A stretch of DNA of 64,000 bases from Arcicella aquatica (GCF_034928825.1 NZ_JAYFUL010000028.1:8819-72818); one strand, 5' to 3'. Positions 42,582 to 51,842 are shown, counted from the stretch's first letter. Notes: generated by a model from the letters alone, not told the origin. Made by a program: numbers and translations.

Positions 42582-43673
42582 ATGAAAAAATGTAAAAAAA
42601 TCAAGTGGATTTTAGTGTTTAATTGTGTTTTTTTTCAATTGATGGTACAAACTTATGTGCAAGCTCAGGAAAAATTAATATCTCTGGGTAATTCTACTGT
42701 TAAATTAAAAAATAACAATTTTTACTTGTTGAAGATTATCGACGAGCGTAGTGATAAACTCAGGGTAGGACTTGTATATAACGAGGAAAAGGATGATGTG
42801 TATTTGAATGTAGTAAATGGTGTAACCAAAGCAAGTAATGAATTTTTAACAAAATTCACGAGAAAAAATGCTAGTGCTTATCCTATTATTATTAAAATAA
42901 AAGAACTAAAAGTAGTTGAAAAAATTGTAAATGCTAAAATTATCAATGGTCATAGCGAGATAAAAGTAGCATTTGGCTTTCTGCGAGATACTACTTTAAT
43001 AGACTTAACGTCGTTTCAAACTAAAATTACGTTTACCCGCAGTTTTAATGCCGACAACCATTTTGAATACCTCATTGGGCGATTGCTAGATAAGTCAATG
43101 ATATATTTTGACCAATGGATGACAATCAATTATGATAAAAACCCAGCCTTGGCTAAATCTCTCAAAATTAATCTTCAAGCAGATTACGGTGTAGATAATC
43201 CTGTAAGTGGCGATACAGTTTTTTGGTCGCCCAAGCATAAATTATCTTGGCAAGATTTTGAGGGCAAGAGACCACAAAATACAAAGTATGCAGCACAGGT
43301 CTTTACGAATTTTGAGTACGGAGCGTTTACTGATATTAAAGACGGCGTATTGATCATAGATTTACAATTAAAGGCTTATTTGTTGAAAAGTTCTTCATGG
43401 ACGATGGGCATGCTTACAGAATATAGCCTTGCTCATGAACAATTGCACTTTGATATTACCAAAGCAATTATAGAGCGTTTTAAAAAGAAAGCCACTAAAA
43501 TATTGACGCTCGATAATTATGATAGTGAATTACAGCTATTATTTATTGAAATGTATCGAGAATTTAATCGTTTACAAAAGGAATATGATGCGGATAGTAA
43601 CCATAGTATTAATTTTGTAGGACAACAAAAATGGCAATCGTTGATTTCAGAGGAATTGAGAGAAATACGATAA
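42582..43673 (+). CDS. DUF922-type predicted secreted zinc protease
   Basis: 363 residues with a signal peptide (ILVFNCVFFQLMVQTYVQAQ). N-terminal 200 residues are unassigned beta-rich. The C-terminal portion has WSPKHKLSWQDFEGK and the metal site SLAHEQLHFDITKAI (His285-Glu286-x-x-His289, Asp291) followed by YDADSNHSINFVGQQKW, the DUF922 pattern. These are predicted exported zinc proteases; substrate unknown. The long N-terminal extension is larger than in many DUF922 proteins. Confidence 0.75.
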   Translation: MKKCKKIKWILVFNCVFFQLMVQTYVQAQEKLISLGNSTVKLKNNNFYLLKIIDERSDKLRVGLVYNEEKDDVYLNVVNGVTKASNEFLTKFTRKNASAYPIIIKIKELKVVEKIVNAKIINGHSEIKVAFGFLRDTTLIDLTSFQTKITFTRSFNADNHFEYLIGRLLDKSMIYFDQWMTINYDKNPALAKSLKINLQADYGVDNPVSGDTVFWSPKHKLSWQDFEGKRPQNTKYAAQVFTNFEYGAFTDIKDGVLIIDLQLKAYLLKSSSWTMGMLTEYSLAHEQLHFDITKAIIERFKKKATKILTLDNYDSELQLLFIEMYREFNRLQKEYDADSNHSINFVGQQKWQSLISEELREIR

Positions 43674-43694
43674 CCACAAAAAATTTAATTAACA

Positions 43695-44237
43695 ATGCGA
43701 AAATTATCAATGGAAGACCTAAACCGCTTGACTGTGGAGGAATTTCAACAAGTAGAAAAGTTTCCTTATGTGCTGATTTTGGATGATATCAGAAGTATGA
43801 ACAACGTAGGGTCGGTATTTAGAACAGCAGATGCTTTTAAAGTAGAAAAGGTATTTTTGGGTGGTATTACGGCTACACCGCCACACCGAGAAATCCAAAA
43901 AACAGCTTTAGGAGCGGATGAAACCGTAACTTGGGAACATGTTGAAAACGTTTTGACATTGATAAAGACACTTCAAGCGGAGGGATATATCGTAGCGGCA
44001 GTAGAACAAGTTGAAAATAGTGTATCTTTATTAAGCTTTGAACCCGAATTAGATAAAAAATATGCTTTTGTGTTCGGGAACGAAGTTTTTGGTGTAAATC
44101 AATCAGTAGTAGAGCAGGCTGATTTTTGTTTGGAAGTACCCCAGTTTGGAACAAAACATTCTTTGAATATTTCAGTCACTACGGGTATTATATGTTGGGA
44201 TTATGTTAGCAAGTATTTAATTAGAAAAAATAATTAA
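43695..44237 (+). CDS. SpoU/TrmH-family RNA methyltransferase
   Basis: 180 residues of the SPOUT fold: YVLILDDIRSMNNVGSVFRTADAF, KVEKVFLGGITATPPHREIQKTALGAD, FVFGNEVFGVNQSVVEQAD and LEVPQFGTKHSLNISVTTGI, the three SpoU motifs with the deep trefoil knot. It 2'-O-methylates ribose in tRNA or rRNA using SAM; the target nucleotide is not predictable. It starts 21 bp after the DUF922 gene. Confidence 0.92.
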   Translation: MRKLSMEDLNRLTVEEFQQVEKFPYVLILDDIRSMNNVGSVFRTADAFKVEKVFLGGITATPPHREIQKTALGADETVTWEHVENVLTLIKTLQAEGYIVAAVEQVENSVSLLSFEPELDKKYAFVFGNEVFGVNQSVVEQADFCLEVPQFGTKHSLNISVTTGIICWDYVSKYLIRKNN

Positions 44238-44344
44238 TATCAGTTTTTCAAAAACTTAACACGAAAAATTTTTTTGCTTTCAACCTTATTAATACCTTCG
44301 TCTCAATTAAATAACAATAATTTAATATTAAATTAATATTAATC

Positions 44345-44731
44345 ATGAAATCAGATAAAAAGACTCTTGCCAACGAACTTTCAGCCCTTATTTTAGGTAA
44401 ACTTCACGGGTTAAATGAAAAAAGTGCTAAAAAATTAGTGAAGACAGTTGATAAATCAACAGAAGAATTGGTGAAGAAATACACTAAACTTCAGAAAGAA
44501 GAAGTTGATGAGCTAGAGAAGGAAGCTAAAAAAGAAGCTAAAAAAGCAAAAGAAAAAGCTGAAAAGGTAGAGAAAGAAAAGGCGAAAGCAGCAGCCAAAG
44601 CAGAACTAGCAGCAAAAATCGCTATTGTTACGGAAGATGGAGTAGTTGTAGAAAAAAAAAGTAAGCCTAGTAAGAAAAAAGTAGCTGAAACTTCAGAAGA
44701 AGTAGCTCCTGCTGAAACAACAGAAGCTTAA
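44345..44731 (+). CDS. lysine-rich coiled-coil (histone H1-like) protein
   Basis: 128 residues; KSAKKLVKTVDKSTEELVKKYTKLQ repeats merge into a Lys/Glu/Ala coiled coil and a SKPSKKK tail. Resembles bacterial Hc1-type or DNA-packaging lysine-rich proteins, but low complexity prevents a firm call. No signal peptide. Preceded by an AT-rich 107 bp spacer and followed by a clear terminator. Confidence 0.65.
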   Translation: MKSDKKTLANELSALILGKLHGLNEKSAKKLVKTVDKSTEELVKKYTKLQKEEVDELEKEAKKEAKKAKEKAEKVEKEKAKAAAKAELAAKIAIVTEDGVVVEKKSKPSKKKVAETSEEVAPAETTEA

Positions 44732-44757
44732 TAATTACCGACTATCAAACAAATAAA

Positions 44758-44796
44758 AGAGTTTATCAAAAAATGATACCATTTTTGATAAACTCT
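44758..44796 (+). terminator. terminator after the lysine-rich protein
   Basis: Arms AGAGTTTATCAAAAA and TTTTTGATAAACTCT, loop about 9 nt, followed by TTTTTG. Standard intrinsic terminator form. Confidence 0.85.
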
Positions 44797-44881
44797 TTTT
44801 GTTTTGTACTGTCGTTGTAATTCTTAACAGCTTTCTGCGACTTATTCCAAAACTTAAATAACTTTTAAACCCACACCGTTG

Positions 44882-45805
44882 ATGTCGAATATTTTAGAAG
44901 CCCACCATGTGGTAAAGCGCTATGCAGGACACACTGCCCTGGATGATGTTAGTATAGAAGTACCAGCAGGCTCAATTTTTGGGTTGTTAGGTCCAAACGG
45001 AGCAGGTAAAACATCGTTGATACGAATTATTAATCAAATTACTGCTCCAGACGAAGGACACATCACGTTGCTCGGTGAAAAATTACAGCCCAAACACATT
45101 GAAGTAATCGGCTATTTGCCAGAAGAACGAGGGTTGTATAAAAAAATGAAAGTAGGAGAGCAGTTGCTCTATCTTGCCCAATTGAAAGGCATGAGCAAGG
45201 CGGATGCTACCGAAAAGCTGAAACACTGGTTTATAAAATTTGATATAAAAGACTGGTGGAACAAAAATGTGGAAGACCTTTCAAAAGGGATGCAACAAAA
45301 AACACAGTTTATCGCTACGATTGTCCATGAACCTAAATTGATTATTCTGGATGAACCTTTCTCTGGTTTTGACCCCATTAATGCTAATCTTTTAAAAGAT
45401 GAAATATTAGAACTGAAACAAAAAGGGACAACCATCATTTTCTCTACCCACCGAATGGAGTCTGTTGAAGAATTGTGCGACCATATTGCACTCATTAACA
45501 AATCGAAAGTGGTGCTTCATGGAGCAAAGAAAGAAGTGAAAAATCGTTTCAGAGAAAATTCTTATACGATAGACTTCGTTGGCTCGTTGACCGAAAATCC
45601 TTTAGCTTTTGAATTATTAAATACTAAACCTTTGGACGATGGAATTACGCGAGCAAACATCAAACTGGTAGAAGGCGTATCTGTAAACCAATTGATTGCC
45701 GTGTTGATTGAGCAAGTAGACCTTAAGGCTTTCAATGAAAATATTCCATCATTCAATGATATTTTTATAAAAGTAGTGGGTGGTGAAGCAAACGATATTC
45801 TTTAA
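44882..45805 (+). CDS. ABC transporter ATP-binding protein (NatA-like)
   Basis: 307 residues from the ATG at 44882 (an in-frame TTG precedes it). Walker A GPNGAGKT (about 38-45), signature DLSKGMQQKT, Walker B LIILDEPFSGFDP, and C-terminal DUF4162-like extension (ANIKLVEGVSVNQLI). ABC-2 exporter ATPase; forms a pair with the permease that starts 54 bp later. Confidence 0.9.
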   Translation: MSNILEAHHVVKRYAGHTALDDVSIEVPAGSIFGLLGPNGAGKTSLIRIINQITAPDEGHITLLGEKLQPKHIEVIGYLPEERGLYKKMKVGEQLLYLAQLKGMSKADATEKLKHWFIKFDIKDWWNKNVEDLSKGMQQKTQFIATIVHEPKLIILDEPFSGFDPINANLLKDEILELKQKGTTIIFSTHRMESVEELCDHIALINKSKVVLHGAKKEVKNRFRENSYTIDFVGSLTENPLAFELLNTKPLDDGITRANIKLVEGVSVNQLIAVLIEQVDLKAFNENIPSFNDIFIKVVGGEANDIL

Positions 45806-45859
45806 GAAACCTTGCTAAATCCATTCAATCAGCATTCCTTTTAAAAAATCCCAAAAACT

Positions 45860-47185
45860 ATGAATAAGATTTTACTGATTATCCAGCGCGAATATATTAC
45901 TAGAGTAAGAAAAAAATCTTTTTGGATTGCTTCTCTCTTAGTTCCCGTTCTGATAGCGGCAATATATGCCATTCCCCTTTATTTATTTTTGAATTCAAAC
46001 GATACCAAAACGATTGAGATAGTCGATGAAAGTAAGTTATTCAAAGGTAAACTTCAATCAGAAGACGATATTACTTTCAAATTTATAGATGGTTCATTTG
46101 AGCAGGCCAAGAAAAACCTCACAAAAAGTGGTGCCGATATTTTAGTGAACATCCAAAAGGATATTCTTGATAATCCGAATGGTGTAAAAATGGTAGGTAA
46201 AAAAAGCATTGGTTTAACTACACAATATAAGATTCAAGGAAAAATTCAGACAGAATTACGCAATATTAAACTGCTAAAAGCCAATATTGACTTAAAGGTA
46301 TTGGAAGACAACAAGGTAAACGTAAATGCCAAAACCTATACTTTGGATGATGAAGGCGGCGAACAAAGTAGTAGTTCGGCAGGAGCGATGATTTTGGCAG
46401 GTATTTTTGGTTTGATTCTCTATATCTCTGCTTTTCTATATGGTTCGCAAGTAATGAATGGTGTAATCGAAGAAAAAAGTAATCGAATTATTGAAGTGAT
46501 GATTTCGTCGGTTCGTCCTTTTCAGTTGATGATGGGTAAAATTGTAGGTGTTGGGCTAGTGGGACTTACGCAATTTCTCTTGTGGGGTGTGCTTACTTTT
46601 GGAGCTTCAAGTGCTACTACGGCTATCATGTCGAACAAAATTCAGGAGAAAGTTCAGACCCTTCAACAATCTGGAGCAGGTAAGGATGAAATCAAAAAAT
46701 ATAAAGAAAATGTAAAAGATACGAATCCATTATCAAGCATTTCACAAACCATAGATAACATATCATTGACCAAAATTATTATCTGCTTCTTCTTGTTTTA
46801 TATGGGTGGCTACTTGCTGTATAGTTCGCTTTTTGCCGCGATAGGCTCGGCTGTTGAGAACGCTACAGAAGCACAACAATTTATGTTTCCCGTCACGATA
46901 CCTATTATTCTATCATTTATACTTGGTCAAGTAATCATCCAGAAACCAGATAGTTCAATTGCTTTTTGGGCATCTATGTTCCCGCTTACTTCACCGATAG
47001 ATATGATGGTTAGGTTACCTTTTGGCGTACCAAATTGGGAAATAGCCCTATCTTTTGTATTACTTGTCCTTGGTTTTCTGGGTACTACATGGTTTGCTGG
47101 CAAAGTATATCGCGTAGGTATTTTGATGTACGGCAAGAAACCATCTTGGAAAGAGATTAGCAAATGGGTGTTTTATAAGGGGTAA
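45860..47185 (+). CDS. ABC-2 type transporter permease (NatB-like)
   Basis: 441 residues. N-terminal TM (KKSFWIASLLVPVLIAAIYAIPLYLFL), a soluble loop of about 130 residues, then five to six C-terminal TMs (SAGAMILAGIFGLILYISAFLYG, VGLVGLTQFLLWGVLTF, ILSFILGQVII, LLVLGFLGTTWFAGK), the ABC2_membrane_3 layout. It carries VIEEKSNRIIEVMISSVRPFQLMMGKI, the conserved ABC-2 helix motif. Cargo unknown. Ends at a palindromic repeat. Confidence 0.9.
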   Translation: MNKILLIIQREYITRVRKKSFWIASLLVPVLIAAIYAIPLYLFLNSNDTKTIEIVDESKLFKGKLQSEDDITFKFIDGSFEQAKKNLTKSGADILVNIQKDILDNPNGVKMVGKKSIGLTTQYKIQGKIQTELRNIKLLKANIDLKVLEDNKVNVNAKTYTLDDEGGEQSSSSAGAMILAGIFGLILYISAFLYGSQVMNGVIEEKSNRIIEVMISSVRPFQLMMGKIVGVGLVGLTQFLLWGVLTFGASSATTAIMSNKIQEKVQTLQQSGAGKDEIKKYKENVKDTNPLSSISQTIDNISLTKIIICFFLFYMGGYLLYSSLFAAIGSAVENATEAQQFMFPVTIPIILSFILGQVIIQKPDSSIAFWASMFPLTSPIDMMVRLPFGVPNWEIALSFVLLVLGFLGTTWFAGKVYRVGILMYGKKPSWKEISKWVFYKG

Positions 47186-47202
47186 TATTCTTATTATCAA
47201 TG

Positions 47203-47246
47203 ATTTATCACTAGCGAGGAACTTAAGTCCCTCGCTAGTGATAAAT
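47203..47246. terminator. 44 bp palindrome, CTAGCGAGGGA family, copy 2
   Basis: Arms ATTTATCACTAGCGAGGAACTT and AAGTCCCTCGCTAGTGATAAAT with one mismatch (GAGGA versus CCCTC), 18 bp after the permease stop and 84 bp from the end of the Lrp gene. Confidence 0.7.
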
Positions 47247-47330
47247 GTTTGAATTTTATATCCAGTAAGGCAACCTATTTTAGGCAAGGACACTCAAAAC
47301 TCACAATTCATCACTCACAACTGTATCCTT

Positions 47331-47840
47331 TCACTCTTTCGGCTTATTCAACAAACCTAAATCTGGCTGAGAATATTTTAAAATTTTGATATACATATCC
47401 GTTTTGGTCTGAAATACCCCTTCAATATTCGGAATCCTTTGATTAATTACTTCAAGTAAGTGATTATTATCTCTACACATTACATCTACTTGAATATCAA
47501 AATCTCCTGAAGTAACAGCCAAAAAACTTACCTCTCGGAATTCTTGTAATTGAGCAGCAACAGATTCAATCAGGTTGGCTGGGCGTACCGAAATTTTGAT
47601 ATGTACATACGCATGAAAACCTACTCTGGCAGTGTTTACACGTCCAACTATTTGAATGGTTTTGTCTTCAATTAGTTTACTTGCCCTGCTTCGTATCGTA
47701 CTGGCTGATGTTTTCAGATTTTCAGCCATATCTGTAAATGAGCGACGCCCATCTTCTTGCAATTGTCCTAGTATGGCAAAATCTAGCTCATCTAAGTCAA
47801 ATGAAACATCGTTGTTATTGGTTGGTTGTGTAAGGCTCAT
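47331..47840 (-). CDS. Lrp/AsnC family transcriptional regulator
   Basis: 169 residues with N-terminal helix-turn-helix (LDELDFAILGQLQEDGRRSFTDMAENLKTSASTIRSRASKLIE) and RAM-type effector domain (AYVHIKISVRPANLIESVAAQLQEF, SGDFDIQVDVMC). Lrp-like proteins sense amino acids and regulate transport or biosynthesis. No gene is adjacent on its strand. Binding site not identifiable. Confidence 0.9.
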   Translation of the reverse strand: MSLTQPTNNNDVSFDLDELDFAILGQLQEDGRRSFTDMAENLKTSASTIRSRASKLIEDKTIQIVGRVNTARVGFHAYVHIKISVRPANLIESVAAQLQEFREVSFLAVTSGDFDIQVDVMCRDNNHLLEVINQRIPNIEGVFQTKTDMYIKILKYSQPDLGLLNKPKE

Positions 47841-48171
47841 GTAGTAGAAAAAGGCTAAGTTGAGGTATTAATTTCGTAAATTTAACCGAAAGATAAAAAA
47901 TAAATAAAATATAGTTATTGCAAATTCAGCAAAAAATAATCAAATTTTGATTAAAAAGTGTAAAAAAGACCGTATTTAAAATAAAAATAACAAAAAGTAC
48001 TTAGATAATAACTACCTATTTAAGCACAAAAGTTTTAATGATTGTGAGTTTTATTAAATTTATAAATACTTAACATAAAACTTTACAGCATTGAACCTAA
48101 GCCCAGAATTAATAGTTGAGTAAGAATAGTATCAATTTGCATTAAGGATAAATTAAGAGAAGTAAAGTTTA
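47841..48171. other. divergent spacer between Lrp and DACNV genes
   Basis: 331 bp of AT-rich DNA with TATTTATTTTTTATCTTTCGG (minus strand) near 47880-47905 that approximates a -7 element (TATCTTTC). No clean TAnnTTTG, ORF or repeat found. Confidence 0.45.
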
Positions 48172-49317
48172 ATGATGATTTCCACCACAACTACTTATCA
48201 GGCAGCTCAAATGGTTTCTGAAACCATTGAAAAGCATTTTATATTTCACCATCAAATTGCAGTGAAGCATGATGGTAAAATACTTGCCCCAATTCCTAAT
48301 AGTTTGGTCATAGAATCAATTATCGATGTTGGTTTTTGGGCGAGTCTCCGTCGTGAGGAGGGGCGTTCTCCTAAAATATCACTTGCCTTTTTACCGCCTT
48401 CCTTAACAGAAAGTCCATTAATTTTTGAACATAGGTTAAAGTTTAATACCGATGTACTAACCAAATTAGCTCCCTCTGTAGAACATGCGGGTATTCATTT
48501 GGGCGTTTGGATAGAAGACGATGAATTATATATTTGGGGAACTACTACCAATATCCCAGGTTTATGTTTTGTCTTAGAAGTTGTTGAGCCAGGCTTGTTG
48601 GTCATCAAACATCGTCGGACGGATGGCTTTGGTAAGTTTATAAATGTTGCTGTGTTGAAAGGCGACCAAATAAAAGTAATCGACGAAAGCAGTGGTACTT
48701 TGCCCGACTGCCCTGCGGTGTTGGGTTCTATGATTGGTATCGCTTCGCCTTCCTCTTGGAATGATTCTTTGAATGTACTTGTCCAGCTAGCAGTAGCCAT
48801 GCGAGCACACCAAAGGGGAGGGGCTCTTTTGATTGTGCCTTCTAAACACGATAATTGGCGTTCTTCTATTATTTACCCTATTACTTATGCCCTCAGACCT
48901 GTTTTCTCTGGCCTTTCCTTCTTGAATGAAAAAGGATTGGATATTCAGAATCCAGCCTTGCAAAATAAGTTAAATCAAGCGATAAATGGCATAGCAGGAT
49001 TAACAGCCGTTGATGGTGCCACTATCATTAATGACCAATTTGAAGTATTGGCTTTTGGGGCAAAAATAGGGCGTTCGCCCTCTGGAAAAGCATTAGAAGC
49101 TATTTTAGTAACAGAACCCATCGTTGGTAATGAACCTCAGGTAGTACACCCAGTTCAGAATGGGGGAACTAGACACCTTTCTGCGGCACAATTTGTGTAT
49201 GATCAACGTGACGCAATTGCCTTAGTAGCCTCGCAAGATGGAAGATTTACTATTTTCTCGTGGTCTCCTTGTGATAGAATGGTACATGCACATCGAGTAG
49301 ATACGCTATTAATCTAA
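48172..49317 (+). CDS. DACNV-type (diadenylate cyclase-related) protein
   Basis: 381 residues. The C-terminal half resembles the DisA/DAC fold in the DACNV sensor group: RGGALLIVPSKH (216-226), VDGATIIND (280-288; DGA at 281-283) and NGGTRHLSAAQFVYDQRD (330-346), which lines up with the DAC catalytic G-T-R-H-R motif; here the second Arg is Leu. This argues for a sensor or altered enzyme. N-terminal 200 residues, cytosolic, unassigned. Starts at 48172 (ATGATG). Ends 3 bp before the stop of the convergent MBL gene. Confidence 0.72.
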   Translation: MMISTTTTYQAAQMVSETIEKHFIFHHQIAVKHDGKILAPIPNSLVIESIIDVGFWASLRREEGRSPKISLAFLPPSLTESPLIFEHRLKFNTDVLTKLAPSVEHAGIHLGVWIEDDELYIWGTTTNIPGLCFVLEVVEPGLLVIKHRRTDGFGKFINVAVLKGDQIKVIDESSGTLPDCPAVLGSMIGIASPSSWNDSLNVLVQLAVAMRAHQRGGALLIVPSKHDNWRSSIIYPITYALRPVFSGLSFLNEKGLDIQNPALQNKLNQAINGIAGLTAVDGATIINDQFEVLAFGAKIGRSPSGKALEAILVTEPIVGNEPQVVHPVQNGGTRHLSAAQFVYDQRDAIALVASQDGRFTIFSWSPCDRMVHAHRVDTLLI

Positions 49318-49320
49318 GTA

Positions 49321-50085
49321 CTAGCACGTAAGCGTGAGTCCATCGTAGGCAAGTTTTATATAAGAAGGCAATTCTTCTTCTACATCCCGATGCAGTCCCA
49401 TCTGGTGGCTGATATGGGTAATATAAGCTTCGTCAGGCTTGATTTTCTCTAGCACCTCAATGGCTTCTGAAAGGGTAAAATGTGATAAATGCTTTTCTTT
49501 ACGCAAAGCACCTATTACGACAATTTTAGAGCCTCTTACTTTTTCAATAGCTTCTTCCGAAATATAGTTTACGTCGGTGATATAAGTAAAGTCGCCTATT
49601 CTAAAGCCATATACTGGCAATTTAAAGTGCAGCACTTCAATAGGAGTAAAGGTAACACCTTCAATATCAAAAGGAGTATTATGATGAATTTCGTTGAGGG
49701 TAATTTGCGGAGTGCCAGGGTATTTTATAGCAGTAAATGCATAAGCAAACTCTTGCTGAATTTGTTCAAGTACTGACGGACGAGCATAGATAGGCATATC
49801 TTTCTGTTGAAAGAAATTGTATGCTCTTACGTCATCTAAACCAGCGGTATGATCTTTGTGTTCGTGCGTGAAAATAATAGCATCTAGCTTGTGAACACGT
49901 TCACGAAGCATCTGCTGACGAAAGTCGGGACCAGTATCAATAACAAAACTTTTGTCGGCTATTTCTAGGTGAATAGAAACCCTAAGACGTTTATCACGAA
50001 AGTCGAGAGATTGGCAAACTTCACAATCACAAGCAATTACAGGTACTCCTTGGGATGTTCCAGTGCCTAAAAAGGTAATTCTCAT
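49321..50085 (-). CDS. MBL-fold metallo-hydrolase (PhnP-like)
   Basis: About 254 residues from the ATG at 50083-50085 (MRITFLGTGTSQGVPVIACDC). Metal site FTHEHKDHTAGLDDVRAY (HxHxDH), CDCEVCQS zinc motif near the N-terminus (Cys cluster as in PhnP-type phosphodiesterases), and YITHISHQMGLH at the C-terminus. PhnP and relatives hydrolyse cyclic phosphate esters; a role as tRNase Z-like or general phosphodiesterase is possible. Convergent with the DACNV gene (3 bp gap); speculative link only. Confidence 0.85.
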   Translation of the reverse strand: MRITFLGTGTSQGVPVIACDCEVCQSLDFRDKRLRVSIHLEIADKSFVIDTGPDFRQQMLRERVHKLDAIIFTHEHKDHTAGLDDVRAYNFFQQKDMPIYARPSVLEQIQQEFAYAFTAIKYPGTPQITLNEIHHNTPFDIEGVTFTPIEVLHFKLPVYGFRIGDFTYITDVNYISEEAIEKVRGSKIVVIGALRKEKHLSHFTLSEAIEVLEKIKPDEAYITHISHQMGLHRDVEEELPSYIKLAYDGLTLTC

Positions 50086-50183
50086 AGAATTATGAATTAT
50101 CAATTATGAGTTATGAATTAATAATATTCGAGTAAATTATCTATCAACTCTCAGCTTCATAACTCATAACTCATTTTTCATAA

Positions 50184-50552
50184 CTATTCGGTAAGTGCTT
50201 TTACTTGAGCAACCAATGCATCAAAGTTCAAAGGTTTAGCAAGCATATCATCAAAACCAGCTTCTTTGAAATCTTCCATAGAATAATTTCTAGCATTACC
50301 AGTAATAGCAATAATTGGTATTTTAGCTTTAGCTTCGTCTTTCAAACTACGTACTGCTTTAGCACATTCCATTCCGTCCATTACGGGCATATTGATGTCT
50401 AGCAAAATGATGTCAAAATCTTCTTTCTCAAGAGCATCTAACACTTGTTGCCCATTTTTAACAGAATGGATTTCGAAATTTTGAAATTCTAAAATCTTCT
50501 TAGCAAGGTTCTGGATAACTGAGCTATCTTCGGCAATCAGGACTTTCTTCAT
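50184..50552 (-). CDS. single-domain response regulator (CheY-like)
   Basis: 122 residues from the ATG at 50550-50552 (MKKVLIAEDSSVIQNLAKKI). Receiver domain with the acidic AED, phospho-site LLDINMPVMDG (Asp), the T/S in AITGN and Lys in LAKPLNFDAL, all intact. No output domain, so it must act by binding a partner. No histidine kinase gene is near. Confidence 0.93.
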   Translation of the reverse strand: MKKVLIAEDSSVIQNLAKKILEFQNFEIHSVKNGQQVLDALEKEDFDIILLDINMPVMDGMECAKAVRSLKDEAKAKIPIIAITGNARNYSMEDFKEAGFDDMLAKPLNFDALVAQVKALTE

Positions 50553-50917
50553 ACTTAAGGTTAATGATTGATTAATATGGTAAAGATAAGTAACAGGAAA
50601 CAATTAACAATTACCAATTAAAAATTAAGCGTCTTTTTTGTAATAAATCTTAGTTATAATATTAAGTATTTACATTTATAAACGCTGTAAAGCTAACGAA
50701 AAATATTAAAAATTGGGTATGAAATGACAAGCAAATTCAATAAAATGATATTTATCAATGATACTTTGGTAAGTAATCCTATTAACATGAGTCATCCCGA
50801 TTTTTTTTGCAAAATATATTTTGAGCTTTACATTGCTAACATTAAGCTATGTACAGGATGTATTTACTCATTTTCTGTAGCATCATGAACACTTTAAACA
50901 CGTGTTAACGATAAATC
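50553..50917. other. spacer with one terminal-repeat remnant
   Basis: 365 bp between divergent genes. At 50786-50803 it contains a single arm of the TIR family (CATGAGTCATCCCGATTTT) without its partner. No other structure or promoter found. Confidence 0.5.
50786..50803. repeat. single terminal-repeat remnant of the three-hairpin element
   Basis: CATGAGTCATCCCGATTT matches the TIR of copies 1-3 at 16 or more of 18 positions, but the matching inverted end is not found nearby. Remnant or solo end. Confidence 0.6.
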
Positions 50918-51190
50918 ATGGTAACTCTCAATTTAATTAATTCTAATGATTTAAGGGCAACTCGTCATATAGCGATTGCCAAAAATGGGGATATTTATGC
51001 CAAACTTTCTAAACGAAAAGATGGAAAGGGATTGTATCTATTAAAAGACTCAAAGAATGATGGTATTATAGACGAAACTAAACTCTTTGGTGATTATCCA
51101 GACAGTGATGTTGTTATTGACGAAGATTTGAACGGTACATTTTTTAAAATTGAATACCATAAAAAGGGTAAGTTAGGCTTGAAGAATTAA
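50918..51190 (+). pseudogene. truncated sugar (PQQ-type) dehydrogenase-like fragment
   Basis: 90 residues, NLINSNDLRATRHIAIAKNGDIYAKLSKRKDGKGLYLLKDSKNDGIIDETKLFGDYPDS. This aligns to the N-terminal propeller start of soluble PQQ-dependent sugar (sorbosone/glucose) dehydrogenases (ARHIAV-NGDIYV-L, DG-G-L-RDTDGDGKAD-T). Full proteins exceed 400 residues; the frame ends soon after, and no signal peptide is visible. Probably a remnant, though a reduced small gene cannot be excluded. Confidence 0.55.
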
Positions 51191-51249
51191 AAGTTTTAAT
51201 GCCCAATATACAAATGCTATAAAGTGTAGTAACTATTTGGCAAAAAAAT

Positions 51250-51304
51250 AACCTAAATCATCCCTAATTGTAAATGCTATTTGCAATTAGGGATGATTCA
51301 GGTT
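51250..51304. terminator. 55 bp imperfect palindrome at convergent junction
   Basis: Arms AACCTAAATCATCCCTAATTGTAAAT and ATTTGCAATTAGGGATGATTCAGGTT with two mismatches and a 3 nt loop, between the dehydrogenase fragment (+) and the DUF2911 gene (-). Contains ATCATCCC, similar to the TIR family. Confidence 0.6.
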
Positions 51305-51320
51305 TATATGATACTCATAT

Positions 51321-51842
51321 TTATTTTACATGAAATGTAACGGCTACTTTTTCCCACATCAAGGTTACGTCTCCACTGTTTTCCGCTTTAATCGTAAAAC
51401 GTTCAGTCATATCGTTAGCTCTTGCTGGTGCTGTTACTCTCAACACATCCTCTGCTTCACTATATTTGAATGCTCCCCATTGTTTAGCTACCTTGTTGAA
51501 AATAATCGTCCACTCTTTTTCACCAGGAATCGTAAAAAAACCATATTTACCAGCTTTCAAAGTTCTACCTTGTACGGTTACGTCTTTGCTTATTTCAAAA
51601 GTTGTAGCTTCGTTTGCTCCAGTACGCCATACTTTACCCAAAGGGGCAAGGTTACCTTCCCAAACGTTACGCCCTTTTACCGCAGGCTGGCTATAATTGA
51701 TTGTGAGCGTAGTTTCTCCGATAGTAGCAGAAGCAGTTGCCGGTGGTGAAGGCATTTTAGACTTGTCGTTACTTGCTTCGTGTTGTGCATTGCTGATGAA
51801 AGCGGTGATAGAAAATAACGTCAATAAAATTAATTTTTTCAT
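51321..51842 (-). CDS. DUF2911 exported protein
   Basis: About 173 residues from the ATG at 51840-51842 (MKKLILLTLFSITAFISNAQ signal peptide); an upstream in-frame start would add 58 unlikely residues. The body has PSPPATASATIGETTLTINYSQPAVKGRNVWEG, LAPLGKVWRTGANEATTFEIS and LKAGKYGFFTIPGEKEWTIIF, all matching DUF2911. Secreted or periplasmic; function unknown. Common in Bacteroidota. Confidence 0.9.
   Translation of the reverse strand: MKKLILLTLFSITAFISNAQHEASNDKSKMPSPPATASATIGETTLTINYSQPAVKGRNVWEGNLAPLGKVWRTGANEATTFEISKDVTVQGRTLKAGKYGFFTIPGEKEWTIIFNKVAKQWGAFKYSEAEDVLRVTAPARANDMTERFTIKAENSGDVTLMWEKVAVTFHVK

Noticed and set aside
47060..47293. 77-codon open frame spanning the palindrome after the ABC permease
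   Set aside because: Runs through the palindrome and the permease gene in antisense; no protein features.
51330..51749. 139-codon + strand open frame over DUF2911
   Set aside because: Complementary to a well-matched DUF2911 gene.
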